A stretch of 64,000 bases of DNA from Mycobacterium senriense (GCF_019668465.1 NZ_AP024828.1:1054001-1118000), one strand, 5' to 3'. Counted from the first letter of the stretch, positions 1 through 10,378 are shown. Notes: generated by a model not told the origin, from the sequence alone. Numbers and translations: made by a program.

Positions 1-116
1 GGGTGCAGATCGCGCGCCAACTTGCGGTAGGCGCGTTTGATCTCTTCGGGACTGGCGTCAGAGGAGACGCCCAGCTCCTTATAGAAGTCCTTTTCGACCC
101 ATTCACGCTGGGCCAT
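1..116 (-). CDS. dnaJ: Chaperone DnaJ (N-terminal fragment)
   Basis: Only the first 38 codons lie in the window; the gene runs off the left edge. The visible part is the beginning of a J domain: after [19 protein letters not shown] comes an [16 protein letters not shown] helix leading into the HPD turn that stimulates DnaK ATPase. It starts 50 bp after grpE and is third in the dnaK-grpE-dnaJ operon, so it should be co-expressed with them under heat-shock control. The extended N-terminus before the J domain is like mycobacterial DnaJ1. Identification is firm for the domain; the rest cannot be seen. Confidence 0.93.
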   Translation of the reverse strand, partial: MAQREWVEKDFYKELGVSSDASPEEIKRAYRKLARDLH

Positions 117-166
117 GTCGCGTCACCTCCTCACCTTTCTCTCTTCTGTTGTGCTGATTGTGTGGT

Positions 167-816
167 CTAGTCACCGGATGTGCCGGGGTTATCGCCCGAT
201 TCGGCCGGCTCGGTTGCCCCAGCCGCCGCGGCGGACTCACCGGTAGCGCCCGCCGTATCGCCGTCCTCGTCAACCGTGTCGACGACGCCGACCAGAGCGT
301 GGCGCAGCACCTGCTCACCCAGTTTGTAGCCCTGTCGCATGACGGTGCCGATCACCGGTCGGGAGCCATCGCCTTCGTGCTGAACGGCTTCGTGCAGCAC
401 CGGGTCGAAGTCCTCGCCCTCCTCGCCGAACGCCGTCAAGCCAAGGCCGGTCAGCGCGGTCTCCAGCTTGTCGGCCACCGATTTCAGCGGTCCGGATTCC
501 AGATCACCGTGCTTGCGTGCCCGGTCGAGATCGTCGAGCACGCCCAGCAATTGATTGACGACGGCCGCCTTGGCCCGGTCCGCCGCGGCCTGTTGGTCGC
601 GCAGCGCCCGCTTGCGGTAGTTGGCGAAGTCGGCCTGCACCCGTTGCAGATCGGCGGTGAGCTCGGCGACTTTGCCGTCGGGTTGGGTCGCCGTCTCGCC
701 GGCCGGCGCCCCTCCCGGCGTATCGCCGGGAGGGGGGACCTGCCGTACTTCACCGGTCTCAGGATCGATTCGCCGCTTGTCGGTGACCGTCACCTGTTCC
801 TGTGGGTTGCTTTCCG

Positions 817-820
<4 letters not shown>
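167..820 (-). CDS. grpE: Nucleotide exchange factor GrpE
   Basis: A 217-residue GrpE, the cytosolic nucleotide-exchange factor that releases ADP from DnaK. A charged, disordered N-terminal third with a [11 protein letters not shown] stretch is followed by the long coiled coil ([19 protein letters not shown], about residues 50-70) and the C-terminal beta domain containing DPVLHEAV and [14 protein letters not shown], both hallmarks of the family. The acidic, Gly/Ala-rich tail is typical of mycobacteria. The GTG start overlaps the dnaK stop (GTGA at 817-820), so translation is coupled. Second gene of the heat-shock operon. Confidence 0.97.
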
Positions 821-2679
<1,859 letters not shown>

Positions 2680-2723
2680 AGTGATTCCTCCTGAATGTGT
2701 AGAGCTTGTTTGGTGCCACTATG

Positions 2724-2743
2724 CTGAGTGAACCAGGCTCAAG
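2724..2743 (-). promoter_or_regulatory. HAIR operator 1 (HspR site)
   Basis: CTGAGT, seven bases, then GCTCAAG. This matches the HspR-associated inverted repeat consensus CTTGAGT-N7-ACTCAAG with two arm mismatches. It lies 45-64 bp before the dnaK start codon. In actinobacteria HspR with DnaK as co-repressor binds such sites to silence the dnaK operon; that role here is inferred from the motif and its position. Confidence 0.75.
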
Positions 2744-2777
2744 CCTGCCCTTTAGGCCGGTGGGCTGTCAACCCAGT

Positions 2778-2798
2778 ATTGAGTGTGGTTCGCTCAAC
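2778..2798 (-). promoter_or_regulatory. HAIR operator 2 (HspR site)
   Basis: ATTGAGT, seven bases (GTGGTTC), then GCTCAAC: a second match to the HAIR consensus, 35 bp further from dnaK than the first. Two spaced HAIR elements upstream of dnaK are expected for a mycobacterial HspR-controlled operon. Confidence 0.75.
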
Positions 2799-2811
2799 TT
2801 GTCGATCATGT

Positions 2812-2839
2812 TAACGGCGGTTGGTCCCGCCTTGTTCCC
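2812..2839 (-). promoter_or_regulatory. SigH/SigE-type promoter of the dnaK operon
   Basis: On the minus strand GGGAACA (2833-2839) is followed by exactly 16 bases and CGTTA (2812-2816). This agrees with the known mycobacterial SigH consensus GGGAAYA-N16/17-CGTT. It sits just upstream of HAIR site 2 and points at dnaK. The M. tuberculosis dnaK operon is a known SigH target, which supports the assignment. The transcription start is not shown. Confidence 0.75.
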
Positions 2840-2847
2840 CGGGGTGG

Positions 2848-3753
2848 CTAGATATTCGAGGCCTCGCCGGCAACTTCCTCGATCAGCGCGAGCAGCGCCT
2901 GGGTGGCCGCGCTCGCCTGCCGGGTGGCCGAGGTCGCGACATAGAGCCGCCACAGCAGGTCAGGCCCGGTGATCCGGACGCTGACCAAGCCCGAGCTGTC
3001 GATGCCCTCGAGGATGGACCAGCTCAGAAAACCGATCCCCAGCCCCTTGCGGATGCAGGTCGCCGCGGTGCCGATGTCGGCAACCTCCACCGCGACGGTC
3101 CGCTCGACACCCGCGGCCGCGAACGCGTTGTCGACCACGGCGCGGTTGCCGTATCCCGGCGGCCCGTCGACGAACGACATGCCCGCCAAATCGGCCAGCG
3201 AAACCGCCTTGCGCCGGGCCAGCGGGTGCTCGGCGGGGACGACCAGCAGCAGGGGCACCGAGGCGACGAGCCGGGTGTTCAGGTCAGCCGGGGGCGGACC
3301 GGTGAAGACCAGGAAGGCGACGTCGAGGTCGCCGTCGCGCAGCTGACCGGCCAGACCGGCCGACCCGGCGCTGGCCGCGCGCAGGTGAACCACGACTTCG
3401 GGATGGCGGGCGTGCAGCTCGGCGAGTACGGTCGGCACGTCGATGACGCTGACCGACGTCAACGTCCCGACCGTGACGGTGCCGCGCACGGTGCCCCGGG
3501 CCGCGCCGACCGCGTCCTTGGCCGCGCGGACGGCGTCGAGGGTGGCCCGGGCGTGGGGCCGCAGCGCTTCGCCGGCGGGGCTCAGTGCCACGCCGGCCGC
3601 GCCCCGGACGAACAGTTCGGCGCCCAGTTCGCGTTCGAGCGCCTTGATGGTGGCCGACACCCCGGACTGCACGACCTGCAGGCGCTTGGCCGCCGCCGTG
3701 AAGCTCCGGCCGTCCGCGACGGCCAGAAAGTACTCGAGGTGGCGAAGCTCCAT
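2848..3753 (-). CDS. LysR-family transcriptional regulator
   Basis: A 301-residue LysR-type regulator. The N-terminal winged helix-turn-helix is MELRHLEYFLAVADGRSF followed by TAAAKRLQVVQSGVSATIKALE, ending in ELFVRG; residues 90-300 form the two-lobed effector-binding domain (GTVTVGTL, LDVAFLVFTG, LLLVVPAEHPLA). The ATG at 3753 was preferred over an in-frame start ten codons upstream because family members begin MELRHLEYF. It is divergent from the aldehyde dehydrogenase with 82 bp between, the usual layout for a LysR protein controlling its neighbour. The inducer is unknown; an aromatic or aldehyde ligand is a guess from context. Confidence 0.92.
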   Translation of the reverse strand: MELRHLEYFLAVADGRSFTAAAKRLQVVQSGVSATIKALERELGAELFVRGAAGVALSPAGEALRPHARATLDAVRAAKDAVGAARGTVRGTVTVGTLTSVSVIDVPTVLAELHARHPEVVVHLRAASAGSAGLAGQLRDGDLDVAFLVFTGPPPADLNTRLVASVPLLLVVPAEHPLARRKAVSLADLAGMSFVDGPPGYGNRAVVDNAFAAAGVERTVAVEVADIGTAATCIRKGLGIGFLSWSILEGIDSSGLVSVRITGPDLLWRLYVATSATRQASAATQALLALIEEVAGEASNI

Positions 3754-3774
3754 ATCCGCGATTATCACCGCAGA

Positions 3775-3789
3775 TGATGGCAACCATCA
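3775..3789. promoter_or_regulatory. Palindrome, candidate LysR operator
   Basis: TGATGG-CAA-CCATCA is a perfect 6-3-6 inverted repeat midway between the divergent LysR and aldehyde dehydrogenase starts. It does not strictly follow the T-N11-A LysR rule, but its position and symmetry make it the obvious candidate binding site. Confidence 0.5.
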
Positions 3790-3835
3790 GAAGATATCGT
3801 TGGTGCTGATCACGGCGCTGGGCATACCGTGGCAA

Positions 3836-5326
3836 ATGCTCATGGATCAGCACGCCCCCACCGAGATCAGCACCCGCTGGTCGTCGGCGTCCGCCGACGA
3901 CAGGTTCGTCGTGGAAAACCCCGCCACCGGCCAGATCGTCACCGTCGTGCAAGGGGCCGGTACCGAGCAGGTCGACCAGGCCGTGCGGGCCGCGCACGCC
4001 GCGCACCTGATTTGGAAGCAACGCCCGGCCCGCGAACGCGGCCGCTACCTCCGGCGGATCGCCGACGTCATCCGCGCACACGCCGACGAAATCGCCGCCC
4101 TCGAGTCGCGGGAAATGGGCAAGCCGATCAGCCAGGCGCGCGGCTTCGACGTCGAAGCCGCGATCGGGATCTTCGAATACTTCGCCGGCATGGTCGAGGT
4201 GCTGCCGAGCCAGGCGCGCGACTACGGCCCGGTTTTCGACGTGACCACGCTGGAGCCCTACGGCGTGATCGCCGGCATCGTGCCCTTCAACTGGCCGCCG
4301 ATCCACACCGCCGGAAAAGTCGCGCCCGCGCTGGCCGTCGGCAACGCCGTGGTGCTGAAACCCCCGGAGCAGACGCCCACGGTGGTGCTGCGACTGGTCG
4401 AACTGATCCAGTCGGTGCTACCCGATCCGGTGGTGCACGCCGTGCCCGGTGGGGGTCAGGTGGGCGCCGCGCTGGCCGAGCATCAACTGGTGGGCAAGAT
4501 CTCCTTCACCGGATCGCCACTCACCGGTTCGGCCGTGCTGCGCACGGCGGCCGGAAACCTGACGCCGGCGCTGATGGAGTTGGGCGGAAAGAACCCGTTG
4601 CTGGTGTTCGACGACGCCGACCTGCACGAGGCGCTGCTGGCCGCCATCGACGGCGGCTTCTTCAACCAGGGTGAGGCGTGCACCGCGGCGTCGCGAATCC
4701 TGGTGCAGGACAACGTCTATGCGGAGTTCGAAGAGAAGCTGTGCGTCGCGGTGCGCCGGCTACGGGTGGGCGACGGCGCCGACCCCGCCACCGACGTGGG
4801 CCCGCTGGTCACCCGGGCCCAGCGCAAGCAGGTGCTGGAATACCTCGACATCGGCGTGGCCGAAGGCGCCCGCATCGCCGCCCAGGCGCCGCTGCCGCAG
4901 GATCCCCGGCTCGCGGACGGCTACTACGTCGCACCGACCGTACTGACCGGCGTCACACCTGACATGCGGGTGGCCCAGGAGGAGATCTTCGGCCCGGTGG
5001 TCGCCCTGATCCGGTTCAGCGACGAGGCCGAAGCGGTCCGCATCGCCAACGGCACCCCGTACGGGCTGGTCGCCGCGGTGTTCACCGCCGACGGCGACCG
5101 GGCGTTGCGGGTGAGCCGGCAGATCCGGGCCGGGGCCGTCTTCGTCAACAACTACGCACGGGTGGCCATCGGCAGCGGATTCGGGGGCGTCGGCCACAGC
5201 GGGTTCGGACGCGAGCACGCGCAGGAGACGCTGGCCGAATACGGCTACACCAAAACCATTCGCCTGGCCGCCGACCGCGACGAGCTGCCGTACTGGAACG
5301 CCGCCACCCGAGTCCTCGAAGGATAG
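3836..5326 (+). CDS. NAD(P)-dependent aldehyde dehydrogenase
   Basis: A 496-residue aldehyde dehydrogenase that oxidises an aldehyde to the carboxylate in the cytosol. Visible family features: Rossmann segment with IVPFNWPP and AVVLKPPEQTP, the GSPLTGSAVL cofactor turn, the catalytic glutamate in MELGGKNPLLVF, the nucleophilic cysteine in FFNQGEACTAASRIL, and EEIFGPVVALI near the C-terminus. Start codons at 3836 and 3842 are both plausible. It lies 5 bp before an amidohydrolase and divergent from a LysR gene, suggesting one catabolic operon, perhaps for an aromatic or semialdehyde substrate. The exact substrate cannot be read from sequence. Confidence 0.92.
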   Translation: MLMDQHAPTEISTRWSSASADDRFVVENPATGQIVTVVQGAGTEQVDQAVRAAHAAHLIWKQRPARERGRYLRRIADVIRAHADEIAALESREMGKPISQARGFDVEAAIGIFEYFAGMVEVLPSQARDYGPVFDVTTLEPYGVIAGIVPFNWPPIHTAGKVAPALAVGNAVVLKPPEQTPTVVLRLVELIQSVLPDPVVHAVPGGGQVGAALAEHQLVGKISFTGSPLTGSAVLRTAAGNLTPALMELGGKNPLLVFDDADLHEALLAAIDGGFFNQGEACTAASRILVQDNVYAEFEEKLCVAVRRLRVGDGADPATDVGPLVTRAQRKQVLEYLDIGVAEGARIAAQAPLPQDPRLADGYYVAPTVLTGVTPDMRVAQEEIFGPVVALIRFSDEAEAVRIANGTPYGLVAAVFTADGDRALRVSRQIRAGAVFVNNYARVAIGSGFGGVGHSGFGREHAQETLAEYGYTKTIRLAADRDELPYWNAATRVLEG

Positions 5327-5331
5327 ATCAG

Positions 5332-6282
5332 ATGCGTGTCATCGCGCTCGAAGAGCACTACGCCACAATGGAATTCCTGCAAGGCCCGGGCACCTGGCTG
5401 GCGTCGCGACCCGGGATCGTGGAACCGGCCAGCGACCTCGGCGACGGCCGCATCGCGGCGATGGACGAGGCCGGGGTGGACCTGGCGGTGCTCTCGCTGG
5501 CCGCGCCCGGGGTGGAGCAACTGGATCCGGACGAAGCGGTCCGGATCGCCCGAGACTCCAACGACCAGCTCGCCGCCGCGGTGCAGCGGTACCCAAATCG
5601 GTTGGCGGGCTTCGCCACCCTGCCCACCAGCGCGCCCGAGCAGGCGGCGGAGGAACTCGAGCGCGCGGTGCGCCGGCTCGGATTTCCCGGTGCGGTGATC
5701 AACGGGCACAGCCGGGGCCGCTACCTGGACGACCCGTTCTTCGAGCCCGTCCTGGCCCGCGCGGCCGCCCTGGAGGCGCCGATCTACCTGCATCCGACCA
5801 TCCCGCCGGCGGGCGTCATCGAATCCAGCTACGCCGGCTTCGCCGAGCCCGTCACGTTCGCGCTGGCCACCGTGGGCTGGGGGTGGCACATCAACACCGC
5901 CACCCACGCGCTGCGGATGATTCTCGGCGGCGTATTCGACCGGCACCCGTCGCTGCAGATGATCATCGGGCACATGGGCGAGGCGACGTCGTTCATGCTG
6001 CCGCGCTTCGACGACACCCTGAAACCGGAACTGACCGGTCTGCAGCATCCCGTGAGTTCGTACCTTCGGGAGAACTTTCACTACACGTTCGCCAACTTCA
6101 ACGACCACGCGACGTACGCGAACCTGGTGGCGCAGGTGGGGATCGAGCGGGTGGCCTTCTCCGCCGATTACCCGTTCGGGTCGATGGTCAACGCCCGCGC
6201 CTTCCTCGACGGCTTGCCGCTGTCCGACGACGAGCGCGCCGCCATCAGCCACCGCAACGCCGAAAAACTGTTGGGGCTGTAG
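5332..6282 (+). CDS. Amidohydrolase-2 family decarboxylase-like enzyme
   Basis: A 316-residue TIM-barrel metal enzyme of the amidohydrolase-2 / ACMSD group. The N-terminal ALEEH (residues 5-9) supplies the Glu and His metal ligands seen in gamma-resorcylate decarboxylases; IYLHPT near 150 gives the barrel histidine; IIGHMGE near 210 a second; FSADYPFG near 280 the essential aspartate. Such proteins decarboxylate or hydrolyse aromatic acids. It follows the aldehyde dehydrogenase by 5 bp, consistent with two steps of one catabolic route under the upstream LysR regulator. Substrate unknown. Confidence 0.87.
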   Translation: MRVIALEEHYATMEFLQGPGTWLASRPGIVEPASDLGDGRIAAMDEAGVDLAVLSLAAPGVEQLDPDEAVRIARDSNDQLAAAVQRYPNRLAGFATLPTSAPEQAAEELERAVRRLGFPGAVINGHSRGRYLDDPFFEPVLARAAALEAPIYLHPTIPPAGVIESSYAGFAEPVTFALATVGWGWHINTATHALRMILGGVFDRHPSLQMIIGHMGEATSFMLPRFDDTLKPELTGLQHPVSSYLRENFHYTFANFNDHATYANLVAQVGIERVAFSADYPFGSMVNARAFLDGLPLSDDERAAISHRNAEKLLGL

Positions 6283-6426
6283 CGCTCCGATTTAGCGCGA
6301 ACAATCGGTCACGCGGTGATAAACCTGGGCCATCGGCTCGGTATCGATAGCTGCGCCGGGGCAGCGACTTTCGCCTCGCGGTGCGTAACCTGAGTGCCGC
6401 TATTCGAATCGTCTGGGGAGCGGCGG

Positions 6427-7026
6427 GTGCGGTTTTCGGAGAATGCGCGGCGGAGCCTGGCCGGTGGTTCGCTGCTGCTCGTAGCGCTGGTGGGCGGTTC
6501 GCAGCTGGTGTCGGGCTGCAGCTCCATCATCGGCGGCCGGCCGGTGGCCTCGCCTGGAGCAGGACCCACCGAACCTTCTTTTCCCACTCCGCGGTCCACC
6601 CCGCCGTCGGCTACTGCCGCCCCGGCCCCGGTCCCGGTCCCGGGCCCGTCTGCCGTGCCGGGGAAGCCGACCACCCCGGCGGGCGCCATCCCGCTGCCGC
6701 CCGACCAGAACGGCTACGTCTTCATCGAGACCAAGTCCGGCGTGACGCGCTGCCAGATCAACAAGGACACCGTCGGCTGCGAGGCACCGTTCACCAACTC
6801 CCCGTTGCAGGACGGTGAGCACGCCAACGGCGTCAGCATCAACACCGGCGGCAAGGTGCAGTGGGTGCTGGGCAACCTGGGGGCCATCCCGACCGTCACC
6901 ATCGACTACAAGACCTACGCGGCGCAGGGCTGGACGATCATCGCCAACACCGACGGCACCCGCTTCACCAACGACCAGACCAAGCACGGCATGTTCGTCA
7001 GCGTCGAGAAGGTCAACACGTTTTGA
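6427..7026 (+). CDS. Putative lipoprotein, Pro-rich linker and conserved C-terminal domain
   Basis: A 199-residue exported lipoprotein of unknown function. The GTG at 6427 is chosen because GGGGAG lies six bases upstream and it gives a clean signal peptide (Arg-containing n-region, LLLVALVGG core) ending in lipobox LVSGC, so the mature protein should be lipidated at Cys28 and membrane-anchored. Residues about 35-85 are Pro/Ala/Ser-rich linker; the remainder is a compact domain with two cysteines (TRCQINKDTVGC) that may pair. The last 12 codons and stop are duplicated at 7742-7780. No neighbour indicates its role. Confidence 0.82.
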   Translation: MRFSENARRSLAGGSLLLVALVGGSQLVSGCSSIIGGRPVASPGAGPTEPSFPTPRSTPPSATAAPAPVPVPGPSAVPGKPTTPAGAIPLPPDQNGYVFIETKSGVTRCQINKDTVGCEAPFTNSPLQDGEHANGVSINTGGKVQWVLGNLGAIPTVTIDYKTYAAQGWTIIANTDGTRFTNDQTKHGMFVSVEKVNTF

Positions 7027-7031
7027 CAGCC
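6993..7031 (+). repeat. 39-bp direct repeat, copy 1 (lipoprotein 3' end)
   Basis: Covers the final codons (FVSVEKVNTF), the stop and five following bases. The same 39 bp recurs at 7742-7780 with one mismatch (TTTTGA against TTCTGA), same orientation. Confidence 0.95.
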
Positions 7032-7239
7032 CGGACAAGCTGGTTCAGCTCGTCATTGGGTCGCGAGAAGACGGCTTTGTTATCCGCCTGTCGAGAGACA
7101 TACGGCGGCCTCATTTCGCAAACTGCGGAGCGACGGTTTTTCAGGCATTCGCAGCTAAATGTCCCCAGAATCAATGGCTTTCGCGGCCCGCAGGTATCAG
7201 GCCTCGAAGCTTGGCTTCAATACGCTGAATCACGGGCGC

Positions 7240-7437
7240 TCACTCCCGGAATCTCTCCAAGTACCGCCTGATCTGTTCCAGGCTGACTCCGGTCTTCTGC
7301 CGGTCGGAGTGGCTGCCCAGCACCAGCTGATTGGTGTCGTTGTCGTACAGCAGGTACTCGCCATGGCGTAATCGGGTGATGAACATGTTGGATTGGGCGG
7401 CCAGCCGCTGAATCTGGCCCGGATCCTCGGTGGTCAA
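7240..7437 (-). CDS. Small conserved-looking protein, 65 aa
   Basis: An unrecognised 65-residue protein. Support for its being real: AAGGAGG seven bases before a TTG start, a well-mixed amino-acid composition, and a plausible fold: a helix (IQRLAAQSNMFITRL), a beta hairpin (GEYLLYDNDTNQLVLG) and a C-terminal helix (LEQIRRYLERF). It lies between the two 39-bp repeats, so it may have arrived with that segment. No function can be assigned. Confidence 0.6.
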   Translation of the reverse strand: MTTEDPGQIQRLAAQSNMFITRLRHGEYLLYDNDTNQLVLGSHSDRQKTGVSLEQIRRYLERFRE

Positions 7438-7791
7438 TGCCTGGCCTCCTTGCGCTGTGGCTCAATTGGGCCACATCGTCCCAGCTTTGGGGAAGTTTGT
7501 GCCTGTGGCCGCTCGCCGCGCCAGAGAGGTGACGGGGAACGTTAACAGGAGCGCTGGATAGCGCGGCGGAATCGAGGGCACCGACTGGGAGCCCGACTGC
7601 GTCGTCTTGAGTGGCCGACGGTACCGCCAACCGTCCGCAGTAGAGCTAGCGGCAATTCTTCGCAACCAGCAGAGTCAACGGTCTGGCGTGCTGGTTCGTG
7701 ACGCTGCCAACACAGGTTGACGGCATCAAACGCCGAGATAGGTTCGTCAGCGTCGAGAAGGTCAACACGTTCTGACAGCCTGAAAGGCCAG
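7438..7791. other. Intergenic, no gene seen
   Basis: About 350 bp without a convincing coding frame. It holds the upstream region of the small minus-strand gene and, at its right end, the second copy of the 39-bp lipoprotein tail. The base composition is more AT-rich and less codon-like than neighbouring genes. Confidence 0.6.
7742..7780 (+). repeat. 39-bp direct repeat, copy 2
   Basis: Matches 6993-7031 at 38 of 39 positions, including the stop codon of the lipoprotein. No lipoprotein-like coding sequence precedes it, so it is an orphan 3' end. Confidence 0.95.
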
Positions 7792-8322
7792 TCAGCCGTC
7801 CCAGACCAGGTGCCCGTCGGGGCGCCGGCGGGCACCCTCGGATGGGCGGTGCGGGCTGAGTCGGCCGTCGGGCATGAGGTGCTGCACGGGCATCCCACGC
7901 CCGAGCACCGCCACGTCGGCGATCAGCCGCCGGTGGCAACGCCACCAGACGCTCTCGCTGCACATCACCGCCGTGGTGCGCCGGCCCGCATCGGCCAGGA
8001 CCTCGTCCAGCGCCGCGTCGAACTCCGGGGTCCGGGTGTATGCGGCGTACGCCCGGAACGCGGCCACCGTCCACCAGCTGTCCGGCTGCGGTTCTCCGGC
8101 CGCGATATGCCGCCGTCCGCCGAGGCGGGGCTCCCACCGATAGTCGATGTCCCCTTGCGGCAGCCAGCATTCCAGGGCCTCCCGCCGCACGTCCGGGTTC
8201 GTCCGGCTGGCCGGGTATCGCCGCACATCCACCACCAGCGCAACTCCCGCTCCGGCAAGCAACTCCGTCAGCCGCTCCCGGCCGGCCGCCCCGTGGCCCA
8301 CGGTCAGCAACACCCGCTCCAT
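7792..8322 (-). CDS. DUF488 family protein
   Basis: A 176-residue DUF488 protein. Family features: N-terminal TVGHG, VVDVRRYPASR near residue 35, and the CSESVWWRCHRRLIAD signature near 120-135 with two cysteines and a conserved Arg-His pair. The biochemical role of the family is not settled. The C-terminal 30 residues are Arg/Pro-rich and variable. It stands alone on the minus strand between accessory genes. Confidence 0.85.
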   Translation of the reverse strand: MERVLLTVGHGAAGRERLTELLAGAGVALVVDVRRYPASRTNPDVRREALECWLPQGDIDYRWEPRLGGRRHIAAGEPQPDSWWTVAAFRAYAAYTRTPEFDAALDEVLADAGRRTTAVMCSESVWWRCHRRLIADVAVLGRGMPVQHLMPDGRLSPHRPSEGARRRPDGHLVWDG

Positions 8323-8502
8323 AGGGACAGCTTGCCCGGGATAGGCGATGTGAACATTTGAGCCAGTGCGGAATTGGCAGCCGACTCGAGAGCGCGAGGT
8401 GAATTGATTGCCAGGCCTGCTTCAGTAATCTTGCCCTGAGCTCGGGAGGGGTGGCGATGCGAACGGGGTTGATCAGCAGTCGGGCGGGCAGCTAACGATT
8501 CC

Positions 8503-8913
8503 ATGCAACTGCAATATCTCAGCATCCCAGCGCTGATCGGCTCAGCCGGCGGAGACCCCTGGGCAATCAATGCGAGCCTGCAGGCGGGTAGCCCGTTGCA
8601 GATTGCCAACCTCGCCGGGGCTTTTCGCAAAGCCGGCCGATGCACAAAGGAGGCCAATGACGCGTTCGAGCAGGCCCGCATCCGCTTCGAGACCGCCTGG
8701 AACCACCAGAACGGCGATCACCCGATCACCGGCTCCGACGAAGTGCAGCGGGTGACGAAAGCCCTGATAGCCCAGCTGACGGTCACCGCACTCCACGACT
8801 CGTCGGTAGATCGGGCCCAGATCTGGCTGACCGCCCGACCGGGTCCGGCGGCAGTTCCGGCGTCCGCCGGTCCTCACCGCGCCCCGGGCAGCGGAACGCG
8901 AGAGAGGCACTGA
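8503..8913 (+). CDS. Truncated protein with Rv2082-like N-terminal domain
   Basis: A 136-residue protein. Residues 1-85 (MQLQYLSIPALIGSAGGDPW, then an NLAGAFRKAGRCTKEANDAF helix and FETAWNHQNGDHPI) resemble, from memory, the conserved N-terminus of a family of large mycobacterial proteins exemplified by Rv2082. In those the helical N-terminus precedes a long variable C-terminal part. Here the resemblance stops near residue 90 and the tail (RPGPAAVPASAGPHRAPG) looks random, so this is probably a remnant with the C-terminal part lost. The stop overlaps the next ATG (TGATG), keeping the two genes translationally linked. Confidence 0.6.
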   Translation: MQLQYLSIPALIGSAGGDPWAINASLQAGSPLQIANLAGAFRKAGRCTKEANDAFEQARIRFETAWNHQNGDHPITGSDEVQRVTKALIAQLTVTALHDSSVDRAQIWLTARPGPAAVPASAGPHRAPGSGTRERH

Positions 8914-9641
8914 TGCCCGGCGATAAACCAAAGCTCCGCTGGCGCGTGCTGCGCTATTCCCTCGGTGGTGCGTTGTGCCTGATGGCGGTCATCGACGCCC
9001 TGGTCGGAGCTCGTTGGTCTCTAGCTGTCGGCGCGGCCGTGGTCGGCGGCGTAATCCTCATCGGTCAGCGCCGGATCCTCCGTGCCGCGGTCAGCCGGAC
9101 CGGTGACGAGATCGTCTGCCGCTACATTCCCTGGTACGAGGGCAGCGCCTATACCGTGACGCTGCTGCTCCCACTGATGGGCATCGCAATGGTCGATTTG
9201 GGGTTCGCGCCCGGCAATCCGGCGTGGCTCCGGTACGGCGGCTTCCTGCTTCTGGGTGTGACCCCACTGACCGTGTGGGGCATCGTTCGCATGTGGCGTC
9301 GCTGCCTCCTCCGCATTACCCGGTCGACGTTGACCGAGCGACTGGCCGAGCGCGGGAGCGAGCTGACCGAAATCCGGCGTGAGCTGGTCGAGTCGATCGA
9401 GCCCAAGCTCATCCCGCAGCCGCGGGGCGGTCGCGCGCTGCAAGTCGCAATTGCTTACCGTCCCTTAGATGTCGGCACTGACACCTCCAAGACCGTGATG
9501 CTCGGGCTGCGACTGAGTGTTCAGCCGACCAACCTGTTCAACGCACTCATCGCCTGGCGAGACGGCGCCCGGGACGACCCGAGCGAGCTGCTGGATCGGA
9601 TCGAAGGGATTCTCCGAGGCAGTCCTGCGATCGGCGGATGA
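8913..9641 (+). CDS. Membrane protein of unknown function
   Basis: A 242-residue integral membrane protein. Hydrophobic segments occur at about residues 15-30, 33-50, 85-105 and 115-130, arranged as two hairpins separated by a short loop (RTGDEIVCRYIPWYEG) and followed by a roughly 110-residue soluble C-terminal part, with charged helix (TERLAERGSELTEIRRELVE). The overall plan resembles small PH-like-domain membrane proteins. It is translationally coupled to the truncated gene upstream, so the two likely derive from one functional cassette. Function unknown. Confidence 0.7.
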   Translation: MPGDKPKLRWRVLRYSLGGALCLMAVIDALVGARWSLAVGAAVVGGVILIGQRRILRAAVSRTGDEIVCRYIPWYEGSAYTVTLLLPLMGIAMVDLGFAPGNPAWLRYGGFLLLGVTPLTVWGIVRMWRRCLLRITRSTLTERLAERGSELTEIRRELVESIEPKLIPQPRGGRALQVAIAYRPLDVGTDTSKTVMLGLRLSVQPTNLFNALIAWRDGARDDPSELLDRIEGILRGSPAIGG

Positions 9642-9649
9642 CCGCGCCG

Positions 9650-10300
9650 TCACATCTTGGAGCCCAGCCCCGCGATCAGATTGATCGTCACCGCCAGGAC
9701 CACCGCCCCCAGTAGGTAGGACACCAGCGCATGGCGTAAGACCGTCGCCCTGATCGACGCCAAGCCGATCTCGGTGTCCGACACCTGGTACGTCATACCG
9801 ACGGTGAAGGCGAGGTAGGCGAAATCCCGGAAGCGGGGCGGCTCGGGGTCGTGAAAGTCGATGCCGCCCGGGTCATCCGAGTAGTAGAGCCGCGCGTAGT
9901 GCACCGAGTACAGCGTGTGCACGGCCACCCAGGACGCCGCGACGGTGAGGACGCCGACGGCCGCGGCCGCCAAGGCTTCGTGGCCCGAGCGCGAGCCCGC
10001 GGCCACCACGTAACCGACGCCGGCCAGGCTTGCCAGGCTCGCCGACAGGATGACCGCGTCGGCGACCCACCGGGTCGGATCCTCCCGCGTTGCCCATCGA
10101 CACGTCTGCTCGGCGTCCATGCGGAGCAGGCTGAGGTGCGTCCAGGCCGCATACATTCCGGCGGTGGCGATCCAGCCGGCAAGCGCATAACGCCAACCGA
10201 CTGTGTTGCCCACCTCGACAGCGACGGCGACTCCGAGGGCCACGCAGACCGATATTCGGACCGCGACCGTGTCTCGCAACAACTTCACCAGGGAATCCAC
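9650..10300 (-). CDS. DUF1345 membrane protein
   Basis: A 216-residue protein with about five or six transmembrane segments. The DUF1345 family signature is present: a WT-type segment after helix 2, the [16 protein letters not shown] motif around residue 125-140, and [21 protein letters not shown] around 155-175. Members are inner-membrane proteins of unknown function. It converges on the preceding plus-strand gene with an 8-bp gap. Confidence 0.88.
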   Translation of the reverse strand: MDSLVKLLRDTVAVRISVCVALGVAVAVEVGNTVGWRYALAGWIATAGMYAAWTHLSLLRMDAEQTCRWATREDPTRWVADAVILSASLASLAGVGYVVAAGSRSGHEALAAAAVGVLTVAASWVAVHTLYSVHYARLYYSDDPGGIDFHDPEPPRFRDFAYLAFTVGMTYQVSDTEIGLASIRATVLRHALVSYLLGAVVLAVTINLIAGLGSKM

Positions 10301-10378
10301 GACCTCGACCTAACCACCAACGCGCCGCCCAGGGTTGGCATCAGGCGATTGGCAGGTGCGGTCAGTACGATCGGTCCC

